A DNA stretch of 64,000 nt from Lysinibacillus xylanilyticus (GTDB taxonomy: Bacteria > Bacillota > Bacilli > Bacillales_A > Planococcaceae): NCBI RefSeq assembly GCF_001708185.1, contig NZ_MDDN01000003.1, positions 351,921 to 415,920 on the forward strand, given 5' to 3'. The notes under the pieces are model-generated. The model was not told the DNA's origin. It saw nothing but the letters and a program-made list of their open reading frames with translations, and did not search any database. Positions within the stretch are counted from its first letter, which is position 1. Each line of letters begins with the position of its first letter. Below are positions 34,167 through 42,956 of the stretch, piece by piece. The translations under genes were made by a program, and so were the position numbers.

Positions 34167-34240
34167 TTCTTCATTATTGTATTTTTAATACTAATCTTAT
34201 AAAATACCAATAATACCCATTATTGATAGGAGTTAATTAA

Positions 34241-34573
34241 ATGAATCCAATACTTGAAAAAATGAATCTACTACAAACAGTTTCTGATATCTCAGAGTAT
34301 ACAAATTTTATAGTCTCTGAAGTAAATGATCATGTTGTAAGAATAGCCGTTATAGACGGTGAGTATCATTGGCATGAACATGATACAGATGAATTATTTA
34401 TGGTTCTTGAAGGAGAGTTATTTATTGATCTAGAAAATAACGAAACTATTTCTTTACTTCCAGGTGAAATATTTAAAGTACCAGCTTTCACCCAACATAG
34501 AACACGTTCAACTGGAAGAACAGTAAATCTATGCTTTGAAAAAAAAGAAAACGATATTAAAGGAAAATCTTAA
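34241..34573 (+). CDS. cupin-domain protein, 110 aa
   Basis: TAGGAG precedes ATG. Single cupin barrel: motif 1 EYHWHEHDTDELFMVLEGEL (G..H.H...E......G) supplies His-His-Glu metal ligands, motif 2 is LLPGEIFKVPAFTQHRTRST with the last His. Cytosolic; function (binding, isomerase or oxygenase) cannot be told. Ended by a short hairpin AGTGCCA/TGGCGCT with seven T (34573-34598). Confidence 0.85.
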   Translation: MNPILEKMNLLQTVSDISEYTNFIVSEVNDHVVRIAVIDGEYHWHEHDTDELFMVLEGELFIDLENNETISLLPGEIFKVPAFTQHRTRSTGRTVNLCFEKKENDIKGKS

Positions 34574-34598
34574 GTGCCAGTAAATGGCGCTTTTTTTA

Positions 34599-34876
34599 CA
34601 TTTTTTTATTATGAATACTCCTCAAAATCCTCATATTGTGCAGTAATATTGATAGTCAGGAGCATATCCAGCTTTACTGTATAGCCTTTATTTTTTTCTA
34701 CTCGTACGATGCTTCTACTCCATTGCGCCCTCTGTAATCACAATATTCTGAACTTACTCACAGACTTATTAACAAAATCCACAAATACTAGAAATAACAA
34801 CCACCAGTATAAAGTTGACATCTAAACCAAAAAATATTAAGTTACAATAATCCAATAAGGAGGTTTTTATACAATT
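34599..34876. other. intergenic, nothing recognised
   Basis: Apart from the T tract of the cupin terminator and AAGGAGG at about 34857-34863 serving the next small gene, no feature is visible. Confidence 0.3.
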
Positions 34877-35032
34877 ATGGAACTATTACTCGGTTTTATA
34901 CCTATTCTATTTCTATTACTTTTCTATCTTGCACCATTAGTATTTATAGTTTGGTTTGTATTTAAAATTATTAACATACAAAATGAACAAACTGAAATTC
35001 TAAAACGTATAGCGGATAAACTAGATAAGTAA
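34877..35032 (+). CDS. small membrane protein, 51 aa
   Basis: AAGGAGG 13 nt before ATG. One long hydrophobic segment (LLGFIPILFLLLFYLAPLVF, IVWFVFKII) then a charged amphipathic helix NEQTEILKRIADKLDK. This N-out single-span plus helix layout is typical of small DUF4083-like or phage-shock-type peptides in Bacillales; function unknown. Confidence 0.6.
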   Translation: MELLLGFIPILFLLLFYLAPLVFIVWFVFKIINIQNEQTEILKRIADKLDK

Positions 35033-35255
35033 TGGACTAATTGGAGATTACCTATAACAAGCTTTCTAACCTCTCGCATACCGCGAAACTATTACTTACT
35101 ATGATAATTCGATAGTTTGGATACCTAGTCATGTATTCCAGCACCAAAAGTCTGATTTCAACTTTGGGCTCATTATAGTTGCAAAGATCTTTGCTTTTTT
35201 ACATTGCCAGAATGAGAACAAGAGGTAGAGACAAAGCTGAACAAATCCTAAAAAT

Positions 35256-35339
35256 GCGCGAGAAATCAATTTTAGAAACGTTGATTTCTCGCGCTTTTCT
35301 GATGGGATTTTTCGAATATGTACCTATGTCCCAGCCTCT
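35256..35339. repeat. 39-bp hairpin plus TATGTCCCAGCCTCT tag, copy 1
   Basis: Arms GCGCGAGAAATCAA and TTGATTTCTCGCGC (35256-35294, loop TTTTAGAAACG). CTATGTCCCAGCCTCT lies at 35324-35339. Hairpin and tag recur identically at 46043-46138. Flanking A and T runs make the hairpin a terminator in either direction. Confidence 0.8.
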
Positions 35340-35487
35340 TTTACATTTTTTTAATACCTACAAAACTAAATAATATTGAATATTAATAATGTACATTGTT
35401 AATTTTATTTTCAGTATAAAGCTGTTCTGAAACGTTTCGCGACATCAATGTCTGATTAAACAGCTTTTATGGTACGAACGTTATTTT

Positions 35488-35628
35488 ACAAAAGTGATGC
35501 AGAAACCTTTTCCAATTCTTTTCGTTCTTTAATATATAAAGGGAAATGAATATGTTCGGTTTGCTTAATCTTGGACGCCCTGTACTTGGCTATTTCCAAT
35601 CGGAATTCTTTTACGTTCTAATAAGCAA
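35488..35628 (-). pseudogene. C-terminal coding remnant
   Basis: A start-less minus frame reads NVKEFRLEIAKYRASKIKQT then EHIHFPLYIKERKELEKVSA-SLL and stops. Clear coding pattern; family unknown. The rest of 35040-35777 shows only a hairpin (35417-35467, AAAGCTGTT/AACAGCTTTT). Confidence 0.4.
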
Positions 35629-35777
35629 GTTCATACTAATGGGATCGTATTTTGTAAGATTTAAGGGGTTATATTAGTACATAAAAATACTATTATAATA
35701 TGATAAACTATTACATTTTTGTATAAAACGATGTAATTTTTTATAAATTTCTTTTAAAATCATAGGAGGCTTTTATT

Positions 35778-36293
35778 ATGGGATTATTTGATATGTTTAA
35801 AGGTGACAAAGAACACAACGAACAAGGTATGAACCCTCACTTCGCATTCGCAACATCTTTACTTTATATGATGGGTGCAGATGGAGAATACGATAACGAG
35901 GAGTTAGGTCAATTATTAGCAGTTCTCGGTGGGGCGAAAAAAGGTAACTCTGTATATATCGGTGGTAATAATGGTGATTTAATGGACAAAGCTATAAAAT
36001 ATGTGCGAACTAATTCTGTAGAACAATTTTTAAGCGAAGCTTCACCAGTCTTAACGGATGCTCAAAAAATGTGTATTTTAGTTAATATTATTGATTCTTC
36101 ATTTGCTGATGGCGAAGCTGAAATTGAAGAACAACAATTATTCGGCAAATTCTTAAATGCTTTCGGAATTTCTGAAGAAAGATTCAAACCATTCTTTGAA
36201 GTTATTGTACTAAAGAATGACCGTTCTGTATTCATTAATCCAAACCACGCTAAAAATCAACCAGGATTTAAAGTAGAGCTTCCTGTTGGGTGA
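35778..36293 (+). CDS. TerB-like tellurite-resistance family protein, 171 aa
   Basis: AGGAGG precedes ATG. TerB/DjlA-N-like helical fold: HFAFATSLLYMMGADGEYDN EELGQL in the first helical pair and ILVNIIDSSFADGEAEIEEQ with FGKFLNAFGIS in the second; the acidic D-G-E-x-D/E turns are the metal-binding signature of the family. Cytosolic. No other ter genes are present, so tellurite resistance itself is doubtful; a general stress role is more likely. Terminator GACTAGGTACTCA/TGAGTACCTAGTC at 36303-36338. Confidence 0.72.
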   Translation: MGLFDMFKGDKEHNEQGMNPHFAFATSLLYMMGADGEYDNEELGQLLAVLGGAKKGNSVYIGGNNGDLMDKAIKYVRTNSVEQFLSEASPVLTDAQKMCILVNIIDSSFADGEAEIEEQQLFGKFLNAFGISEERFKPFFEVIVLKNDRSVFINPNHAKNQPGFKVELPVG

Positions 36294-36382
36294 CACTTAA
36301 AAAGACTAGGTACTCATATTAATGAGTACCTAGTCTTTTTATTTAGATGACTAGTAATTCTTCCACTTGTCTTTTAAGCGAA

Positions 36383-36970
36383 TTAAATCTGCGTTTTTTG
36401 GAAATATAAACCTTGTCCTACTGGTTGAACAGTTTCTAGTACAATGTCAACCATTTTTTCATTAACAAGAGTTTTTATTATCCATGCTGATAAATCTTGT
36501 GCAGCAAAACAGCCAGCTGCAGTAGAGACATTGCCTTCATTTACGAAACTTTGTTCAATTACATCTACATCAAATTGTTTAAGTTGATCTACTACAGTCG
36601 GATATGTTGTTGCTTTTTTACCCGTTAACAAATTTTTAGCTCCTAGTAGCAGAGCACCTGAACACATAGAACCTATTAATTGTCTTTGAGGATCTATATG
36701 AATTTTATCGAGATATTCTTGATTTTTATATAAGTCTTGTATTCCCTTACCACTGGCAAATATTACAGCGTCAGCAATAGGAATATCGGATATGTTTCCT
36801 GTCATTGGTATTCTCAAACCTGACATAGATATATGTGTTGTTTCTGTCCCCAATAATTGGACATCCCATTCTGACATACCACCAACTAGACGTACACGAT
36901 TTAATATATCCCATGGTAAAAAAACATCTATATCAGTGAAGTTATCGAAACAAACAATGGCAATTTTCAT
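36383..36970 (-). CDS. DJ-1/PfpI family protein, 195 aa
   Basis: ATG at 36970 follows GGAGGATTAGAGA. Fold markers: KIAIVCFDNFTDIDVFLPWD, the substrate-side DAVIFASGKGIQD, the nucleophile elbow LIGSMCSGALLLG (Cys about residue 103), and TAAGCFAAQDLSAWII at the C-terminal half. Resembles isonitrile hydratase/AraC-N-like DJ-1 proteins rather than the Hsp31 type at 8635. A 16-bp palindrome ATTTTAATATTAAAAT lies at 36987-37002, upstream of the ribosome site. Confidence 0.85.
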   Translation of the reverse strand: MKIAIVCFDNFTDIDVFLPWDILNRVRLVGGMSEWDVQLLGTETTHISMSGLRIPMTGNISDIPIADAVIFASGKGIQDLYKNQEYLDKIHIDPQRQLIGSMCSGALLLGAKNLLTGKKATTYPTVVDQLKQFDVDVIEQSFVNEGNVSTAAGCFAAQDLSAWIIKTLVNEKMVDIVLETVQPVGQGLYFQKTQI

Positions 36971-37125
36971 TCTCTAATCCTCCATTATTTTAATATTAAA
37001 ATATTTCTATTATATTAATTATAAGCATAATCAAGGGAATTTAAGGCCCCTCATCATATTTCCGTTCCGACTGGGCGTTTTTATTCTGTAAGTCCTTCAA
37101 GGTAAAGCCTCTTGCTAAATTCGTT

Positions 37126-37302
37126 TTATAAAAGTGAATTATATTTTTTTACAACTAATGGAATAGATAGTACATATAAATCAATAGCATACGTAATAAT
37201 CGTTATCCCTTTACCTTCTTCAGTAAATTTTGCTTGTTGAAACTCTTCTGAAACCTTTCTTTTTCCCCATTTTTTAGGTAACCATTCAAATCCTAAAAAC
37301 AT
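37126..37302 (-). CDS. small hypothetical protein, 58 aa
   Basis: AAGGTAG precedes ATG at 37302. MFLGFEWLPKKWGKRKVSEE then FTEEGKGITIITYAIDLYVL and PLVVKKYNSLL. Basic N-terminal part and one hydrophobic stretch (IITYAIDLYVLSIPLVV). Coding character is good although short. No family recognised. Confidence 0.45.
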   Translation of the reverse strand: MFLGFEWLPKKWGKRKVSEEFQQAKFTEEGKGITIITYAIDLYVLSIPLVVKKYNSLL

Positions 37303-37389
37303 AACATTAATCTACCTTCTTTTCGCATAAATTGCACCATAAAGGGCCATTAATTCAAATTCCACTACTACACTGACTTATGTATAAAA

Positions 37390-37962
37390 TTAAGAAATTT
37401 CCCACAATCTTTTGACCTCCACCAATTCTTGCCCATCAAATTCCATTCTGTATATGTCCGGTTTTGTTGTTTGAAGTAAAAAGTTCAAATCGTACTTACT
37501 GTCATAATACCCCATCATCAAAGTCATAACAGCACCATGCGTGCCAATCACTACTCTCTTTCCTTGATATATGTTTAATATATCTTTCAAAACTGTTATA
37601 GCTCGTTCCTGGCAATCAGCATTGGACTCTCCTCCCTTTAAAGCAAAGTTTGAATCAGAAAATGACTTTTGTATTAAAGGAAATAATTCCTTGTCAGACA
37701 TCCGCGTGTCTTCAGCATTAAAAATTCTCTCTTTAAGGTCTTCAAAGACAATTACTTCTTTTTCAATTAGCTCAGCTACTTTTTGAACAGTTAGGATTGA
37801 ACGACGATACGGGCTTGAGATAACAGTGTCAATCCCCTCTTCCTGTAATATGTCAGTTATTAGATGAGCGTCTAATCTACCTTTTTCAGATAATTCTCTT
37901 GTTCTTTCGTCCCCATATTTTGGCGAATCACCGTGTCGAACCATATATATGAATGTCTCCAT
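37390..37962 (-). CDS. histidine phosphatase family protein, 190 aa
   Basis: RHG catalytic box is MVRHGDSPKYGDERTRELSE at residues 7-26, with SSPYRRSILT (second Arg) and GESNADC; the second catalytic His is in VIGTHGAVMTLMMG. This is the phosphoglycerate-mutase-like phosphatase superfamily, cytosolic; substrate unknown. Monocistronic. Confidence 0.88.
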   Translation of the reverse strand: METFIYMVRHGDSPKYGDERTRELSEKGRLDAHLITDILQEEGIDTVISSPYRRSILTVQKVAELIEKEVIVFEDLKERIFNAEDTRMSDKELFPLIQKSFSDSNFALKGGESNADCQERAITVLKDILNIYQGKRVVIGTHGAVMTLMMGYYDSKYDLNFLLQTTKPDIYRMEFDGQELVEVKRLWEIS

Positions 37963-38167
37963 AAATGCCCTCTATCTTTTCATTGTTATTTACTATGTAT
38001 TCTAAATCTTTACATATAAGAAAACAAAATGATATGCTTAAAAAAATTAACACTTATAATTTTTTGCCCCTTGACTATATAGTTACTATATAGCTTAAAG
38101 TGTGAAACGAACATAATTGATTGTATGTAAAACATACAACTTTATCATTTTAGGAGGATCATTGATT

Positions 38168-38683
38168 ATGGGAGAAAGTATTAAGTTAAGACCGTTAGAA
38201 AGAGAAGATTTAAAGTATGTTCATAAATTAAATAATGATTCTAGAATCATGTCCTATTGGTTTGAAGAACCATATGAATCTTTTGTAGAACTCCAAGACC
38301 TATTTGAAAAGCATATCCATAAACAAAGTGAAAGACGTTTTATAGTTGAAAAAGAAAATGAAATTCTTGGATTAGTCGAATTAGTTGAAATTGACCTGAT
38401 TCACCGCAATGCAGAATTTCAAATTATTATTGATCCTAATTGCCAAGGAAAAGGATATGCCTATACTGCTACTACTTTGGCAATGAAATACGCCTTTCAT
38501 ATTTTAAACCTACACAAATTATATTTAATTGTTGATAAGGAAAACGAAAAAGCTATTTACGTTTACAAAAAAGCAGGATTTCATATTGAGGGAGAACTTC
38601 AAGAAGAATTTTTTACGGAAGGCAAATATCGAGACGCCTTTCGCATGTGTGTATTCCAATATGAATTTAATAATAAAAAATAA
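38168..38683 (+). CDS. speG: spermidine N-acetyltransferase SpeG, 171 aa
   Basis: Very close to E. coli SpeG along its length: [91 protein letters not shown] (acetyl-CoA loop), [20 protein letters not shown]. Acetylates spermidine/spermine to lower polyamine stress in the cytoplasm. ATG at 38168 has AGGAGG 10 nt upstream and matches the family start; an in-frame upstream start at 38117 does not. Confidence 0.95.
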   Translation: MGESIKLRPLEREDLKYVHKLNNDSRIMSYWFEEPYESFVELQDLFEKHIHKQSERRFIVEKENEILGLVELVEIDLIHRNAEFQIIIDPNCQGKGYAYTATTLAMKYAFHILNLHKLYLIVDKENEKAIYVYKKAGFHIEGELQEEFFTEGKYRDAFRMCVFQYEFNNKK

Positions 38684-38780
38684 CTATACATTTAATTGTA
38701 TTTTTTCTATAGTTATGCCCTCCTATGACGAACAAGCCATAGAAGGGCATAACCAAGCTAAGCTGAAGCGTATTACGAAG
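38684..38780 (+). repeat. speG terminator and AAGGGCATAACCAA motif
   Basis: AACTATA...TATAGTT hairpin with a T tract ends speG. TGCCCTCCTATG pairs with CATAGAAGGGCA (38715-38745), followed by TAACCAAGCTAAGCTGAAGCG, a diverged version of the AAAGGGCAT...AGCTGTAGCG element without terminator. Confidence 0.45.
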
Positions 38781-38999
38781 TTATTCGAATAAGGAGATGA
38801 TTGCAACAATCCACGCTGCTATCACAAGTAATAAAAACCACCAACCCATAAACTTTATAAACATCTTTAAAAATGGTTTCTTTTTGAATTTATCTGAAAA
38901 GGAACTCATCTGTATTGCACCCTCAGGATGCTTCAACAGCATATAAGAAATACTGCCAAAAATTAATGTAATCAATATTGCCACTATAAACAATTCCAA
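38781..38999 (-). CDS. small membrane protein, 72 aa
   Basis: TTG start at 38999 with AAAGGTGG 5 nt upstream; upstream codons of the frame look non-coding. Two transmembrane helices (LFIVAILITLIFGSISYMLL; WWFLLLVIAAWIVAIISLF) joined by a basic loop FSDKFKKKPFLKMFIKFMG. No family recognised. Confidence 0.6.
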   Translation of the reverse strand: MELFIVAILITLIFGSISYMLLKHPEGAIQMSSFSDKFKKKPFLKMFIKFMGWWFLLLVIAAWIVAIISLFE

Positions 39000-39285
39000 T
39001 AGTCCCACCTTTACGTTTAATTCATTATCCCTCTGACAAGAACCTCGAAGTGTTTGTTCATTTTCATTAACACTCGTAAATTTCCCAAACAAATACTCTT
39101 TTGGCTATCAGCTTGTATATTTTACTATTTTCTACTCTATAAATCTCCCCTTTTTTCGTAGAATAATTATTCTTCCATACAATCTTCATTCCATTTTGTT
39201 AGCAATGTAGCATTATGGATGCTTTTGGATTCGATTAGTGAGACTCGACATTAACGATATTATTCCTTTTAAGATGACTTTCTCT

Positions 39286-39912
39286 TTACCCTTCTTGTTC
39301 CGCCTGAGCGTTTTTCCAATAAGTGTTTGCTCCATTACTTGTTAAAGTTGCATTTTTCGGTACTTGTTTCATTATTAGTAGAACATTTAGCAAATCCACT
39401 GATGATCCCATTGAGTTTAGTATGATCAAGAATTTTATTGTCGCAGTTAATAGTCCACATATACTTAAAATAAGTGGGAAAATTACTGAAATAATCGTAA
39501 AAGGAGCAATAGTAATGAACATATATCTTGGTTTTGAAATCTTTTCTTCCGTCATTACAAAAGCTCCGAATAGAGTAAGCCCTACAGAAGTTTTTTCCGA
39601 TTTCATAAAATTTGGGATGAACATCAAATGAAGTAATTCGTGAATTATTAATAGAAAGACTATCCCCAAAATAACGCTTAAGTTAATGTTTATTGATATT
39701 CCACCGGATGTAAATCCAAAATCTCTCCAAGAAATACTAGAAAAAATATTAATTACCCCAATAGAGATCATTGAAGCGACAATCATTAAAGGGATAGATA
39801 ACAATATAGCACTTATTAAATTCTTAGGTTCTTTCATAGGAATCCAACCATTTTTAATTAAATCAAAATGTAGATTTGGGTTACTTTTTGGCAATTTGTA
39901 TAGTAATTTCAT
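39286..39912 (-). CDS. DUF3267 membrane protein, putative metallopeptidase, 208 aa
   Basis: Five or so transmembrane segments. HELLH in LGIVFLLIIHELLHLMFIPN (residues about 90-94) is the HExxH zinc motif of DUF3267/M50-like site-2-protease relatives; a later D in NSMGSSVDLLNVLLI may give the third ligand. Located in the cytoplasmic membrane; proteolytic activity is not established for the family. ATG at 39912 with GGAGGGG upstream. Confidence 0.83.
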   Translation of the reverse strand: MKLLYKLPKSNPNLHFDLIKNGWIPMKEPKNLISAILLSIPLMIVASMISIGVINIFSSISWRDFGFTSGGISININLSVILGIVFLLIIHELLHLMFIPNFMKSEKTSVGLTLFGAFVMTEEKISKPRYMFITIAPFTIISVIFPLILSICGLLTATIKFLIILNSMGSSVDLLNVLLIMKQVPKNATLTSNGANTYWKNAQAEQEG

Positions 39913-39946
39913 TTAACCCCTCCATCTAAATCAAGAACTTTACAAT

Positions 39947-41356
39947 CTATTGATTTTTAATAATTTCTCTTAATTGAAAAATCCCTTCGTTAATTTCGTC
40001 GAGTGAAGCATAGCCATAAGAGATTCGTATAAACTGTCCTGATTTTTCAGCATAAATACTACCGGGATTTAGAAGAATATTGTTGGATAATGCTTTTTCG
40101 AATAGTCTTTTTACTTTAAATTCAGGTTTTATTTTAACCCATATGAACAATCCACCTTTTGGGATGTCCCATGTAGCGTAAGGACTCAAATATTTGTCCA
40201 TTGCGTCTAGAGCAACTTTTCTACGAGTCTTAAGTTGTTCTCTTACTTTATGAAGGTGATCATCATAGAAATTACTAGATAACCACTCTGCTGCAACTAG
40301 CTGAGAAAGCGTACTTGATCCATAATCGGATTGCATTTTTAAATCTGCTAATCGATTAATGACTGACTCCGAACCAACTATCCAGCCAATTCGTAATCCC
40401 GGACTAAGGGTTTTTGATAAACTCCCAACATATAATACATTTCCGAAATGGTCCATTGCTTTCAATGGTATAGGTGGTGGATTATCAATCCATAAATCAC
40501 GGTACACATCATCTTCTATAACTGGCAGCTGCTCTCTTTCACAGTATGCAATTAATTTTTCACGTCTGTCTTCCTTCATTAAGGCGCCGGTTGGATTATG
40601 GAAGGTTGGAATCGTATATAAAATATTCTTCCCTTTTTCCTTTGTCGGATAAATGGAATCAATAATAATCCCCTCATTGTCCATCGTTAATCCTTGCAGC
40701 TCCATCCCTGCAGACTCAAAAACAGTCAACGAGTAAAGATAGGACGGCATTTCTAACAATACCGTCGAACCTCTTTTTAGGAGTCCGATTGAAATTAGAT
40801 GTAAGGCTTGGAGCGCACCAGAAACTACAAGAATGGACAACGGAGATGCCTCTATTCCTCTTACCTTTAAATAGTCACTAATTGCTTGGCGTAATTTTAT
40901 ATTTCCTTTTGGCTCTTCATAGCCAAATGAAGTTAATTGATTCGATACCTTCTGCACGATGACTTTCATCTCTTCTAACGGGAACATCTCAGGTGATAGC
41001 TCCCCTTTACTCAATTGAATAAGATTCGAATTCGATTCCGCTTCGTTAATCTCCTGCACCATAGAAACACTAGGCTTATGAATGCCTACAGTGACATTTT
41101 CATTCCAGTTAGTTGAAGATTTTGACCCCATCAAAGTCCAAGTATTATTAGTGACGATTGTTTCCTTCCCTGCTTTACCTTCCAGTAGCCCGTCTGCCAT
41201 TAGTTCCTCTAATGCTGTAATAACCGTACTGCGATTAACATCAAACTGTTTTGCCAGATTACGTTGACTTGGTATGGGGCTGCCGATTGCCCACTCCCCT
41301 TTAGCAATTTTTTCTTTAATAAAATCAATAATCAATTGATATTTTGGTTTTTTCAT
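39947..41356 (-). CDS. MocR-type GntR/aminotransferase regulator, 469 aa
   Basis: Residues 1-70: GntR winged helix (YQLIIDFIKEKIAKGEWAIG; SQRNLAKQFDVNRSTVITAL). Residues about 110-469: class I aminotransferase fold with NPTGALMKEDRRE, IEDDVYRDLWID and the PLP lysine in YVGSLSKTLSPGLRIGWIVG; Arg near QFIRISYGY. A PLP-dependent regulator. It diverges from an EamA-family transporter, a common pairing in which MocR controls export of an amino-acid-like compound. The shared gap contains a large repeat. Confidence 0.9.
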   Translation of the reverse strand: MKKPKYQLIIDFIKEKIAKGEWAIGSPIPSQRNLAKQFDVNRSTVITALEELMADGLLEGKAGKETIVTNNTWTLMGSKSSTNWNENVTVGIHKPSVSMVQEINEAESNSNLIQLSKGELSPEMFPLEEMKVIVQKVSNQLTSFGYEEPKGNIKLRQAISDYLKVRGIEASPLSILVVSGALQALHLISIGLLKRGSTVLLEMPSYLYSLTVFESAGMELQGLTMDNEGIIIDSIYPTKEKGKNILYTIPTFHNPTGALMKEDRREKLIAYCEREQLPVIEDDVYRDLWIDNPPPIPLKAMDHFGNVLYVGSLSKTLSPGLRIGWIVGSESVINRLADLKMQSDYGSSTLSQLVAAEWLSSNFYDDHLHKVREQLKTRRKVALDAMDKYLSPYATWDIPKGGLFIWVKIKPEFKVKRLFEKALSNNILLNPGSIYAEKSGQFIRISYGYASLDEINEGIFQLREIIKNQ

Positions 41357-41379
41357 ATGTATGCCCTCATTTAAATCAA

Positions 41380-41715
41380 TTTTGCCTAGGCATAAGTGTG
41401 TCCGGAATCTGCTATGTGCTTAGGCCTGCAAATGTTCTTTGTGCGAAAGCCTAGTGCTAACGCAGCGTCAGCAGCACGATGTTTTTTGCGCGAAAGCGTA
41501 GTGCTAACGTAGCGTCAGCAGCACGATGTTTTTTGCGCGAAAGCGTAGTGCTAACGTAGCGGCAGCAGCACGATGTTGATCACTCAGTCGTATGTTGTTG
41601 TTGTTGTTGCTGCTGTCGCTGCGCTTTCGCACAGATAAATTGCCACAGGACGTGGCGTTCTTAGACTGAGTTCCTCTATTCCGGAGGATGTTTACCTAAC
41701 AGCTGAAAGAAGTTA
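41380..41715. repeat. GC-rich intergenic repeat element with 47-bp tandem array
   Basis: Starts CAATTTTGCCTAGGCATAA, then TCCGGAATCTGC, TTAGGCCTG. Three 47-bp units (GCGAAAGC.TAGTGCTAAC, then GTAGCGTCAGCAGCACGATG) occupy 41443-41579. Then a GTT run, GCGCTTTCGCAC, the palindrome GCCACAGGACGTGGC (41641-41656 area), CTTAGACTGAG and GAAAGAAGTTAAA. The same blocks in the same order, without the tandem units, occur at 52695-52950. No protein-coding frame is convincing. Confidence 0.75.
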
Positions 41716-41817
41716 AACTGGTTGGTTTTTTTCATTTTTACCTGTTGGAGAAATTTTACCAAAATCCTATTAATATTGAAAACATGAATTTAATTAGTTG
41801 GATAAAGAGGTGTATTC

Positions 41818-42717
41818 ATGTTAAAAACATTAGATATTAAGATTATTTCGGCTCATTTCATAACAATCATTTTATGGGCTTCAGCTTTTCCAGGAATACG
41901 GGTGGCATTGACAGCATATTCTCCTGAACATATATCACTTTTACGATTATTAGTCGGCTCATTCATATTAATAATCATAGCAATTATTACAAAAACTCCT
42001 TTACCTGCGTTAAAAGATATCCCCATTATTTTATTTCTTGGCTTTTTAGGTTTCACCGTGTATCAAGTAGCGCTAAATTATGGAGAGCAAACGATTAGTG
42101 CTGGCGTTGCAAGTTTACTTGTTTCAACTACCCCTATATTCACCGCTTTATTAGCAGTAGTCTTTTATCGTGAGAAGCTTGGATTATGGGGATGGGTAGG
42201 TTCGTTGCTTAGCTTTTCTGGTGTAGCATTTATTACAGTTGGAGGTTCAACAGAAGGTTTTTCTTTTAATACGGGGATTATTATTGTTTTAGTAGCATCT
42301 CTTTCAGAAAGTATTTACTTTGTTTTTCAACATCGTTTTCTAGAAAAATACGGAGCTATTCCCTTCACAATGTACGCCATTTGGTCAGGTACCATTTTTA
42401 TGTTAATTTTTTCACCTGGCCTTGGTGAAGCAATTTTGAATGCGCCGTTAAATGCAACATTAGTCACTTTGTATCTTGGAATTTTCCCAACAATCATTCC
42501 TTATTTTATGCTAGCCTATGTTACCTCACGAACAGGAGCAGCTGAAGCAACAAGTACGCTTTATTTAACTTCTGTTTTTGCATTTCTTATTGCATGGATT
42601 TGGCTTGGTGAAATTCCGCATTCTTCTGCCATAACAGGTGGCTTAATTACTTTAGCAGGTGTAATTATTTCAAACATAAAGAAAGAAGATGTTAATAATG
42701 CTCAAAGTTTAAACTAA
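41818..42717 (+). CDS. EamA-family (DMT) transporter, 299 aa
   Basis: AGAGGTG precedes ATG. Ten transmembrane helices in two EamA repeats: ILWASAFPGIRVALTAYSPE and TISAGVASLLVSTTPIFTAL in the first half; FVFQHRFLEKYGAIPFTMYA and GAAEATSTLYLTSVFAFLIA, WIWLGEIP in the second. Probably an exporter of amino acids or related metabolites. Divergent from mocR, its likely regulator. Terminator ACAACAGGTAT/ATACCTGTTGT at 42744-42779. Confidence 0.9.
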   Translation: MLKTLDIKIISAHFITIILWASAFPGIRVALTAYSPEHISLLRLLVGSFILIIIAIITKTPLPALKDIPIILFLGFLGFTVYQVALNYGEQTISAGVASLLVSTTPIFTALLAVVFYREKLGLWGWVGSLLSFSGVAFITVGGSTEGFSFNTGIIIVLVASLSESIYFVFQHRFLEKYGAIPFTMYAIWSGTIFMLIFSPGLGEAILNAPLNATLVTLYLGIFPTIIPYFMLAYVTSRTGAAEATSTLYLTSVFAFLIAWIWLGEIPHSSAITGGLITLAGVIISNIKKEDVNNAQSLN

Positions 42718-42743
42718 CTTGAATAATTGCTCCGTTGATCATT

Positions 42744-42782
42744 ACAACAGGTATTATTTCCATACCTGTTGTCATTTTTCAA
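42744..42782 (+). terminator. terminator of the EamA gene
   Basis: Perfect stem ACAACAGGTAT / ATACCTGTTGT, then CATTTTTC. Confidence 0.85.
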
Positions 42783-42899
42783 GAGGCATTTTCTAACCTT
42801 TGTAGATGATGCTTGATTGGAACATGTACACCTGTTTGCCCTATTTAACTTTAAAAATGCTTGAAAATCATTACGCCCTCTTTTTCTCTTAAACCGCAT

Positions 42900-42932
42900 A
42901 ATAAAAACCCTTCACAATTATGTGAAAGGCAA
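42900..42932 (-). terminator. terminator of the amidohydrolase gene
   Basis: On the minus strand CCTTTCAC, loop ATAATT, GTGAAGGG, then TTTTTAT. Confidence 0.8.
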
Positions 42933-42956
42933 TTAGCGATTTAGATGCGAAAAAAC

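Noticed and set aside
35778..36293. Tellurite resistance operon
   Set aside because: A lone TerB-like gene without terC/D/E/Z or other neighbours is not evidence for resistance.
38529..38792. 87-codon plus-strand ORF
   Set aside because: Out-of-frame within speG, extending past its terminator.
41443..41579. CRISPR array
   Set aside because: The 47-bp units are contiguous tandem repeats without unique spacers and no cas genes are present.
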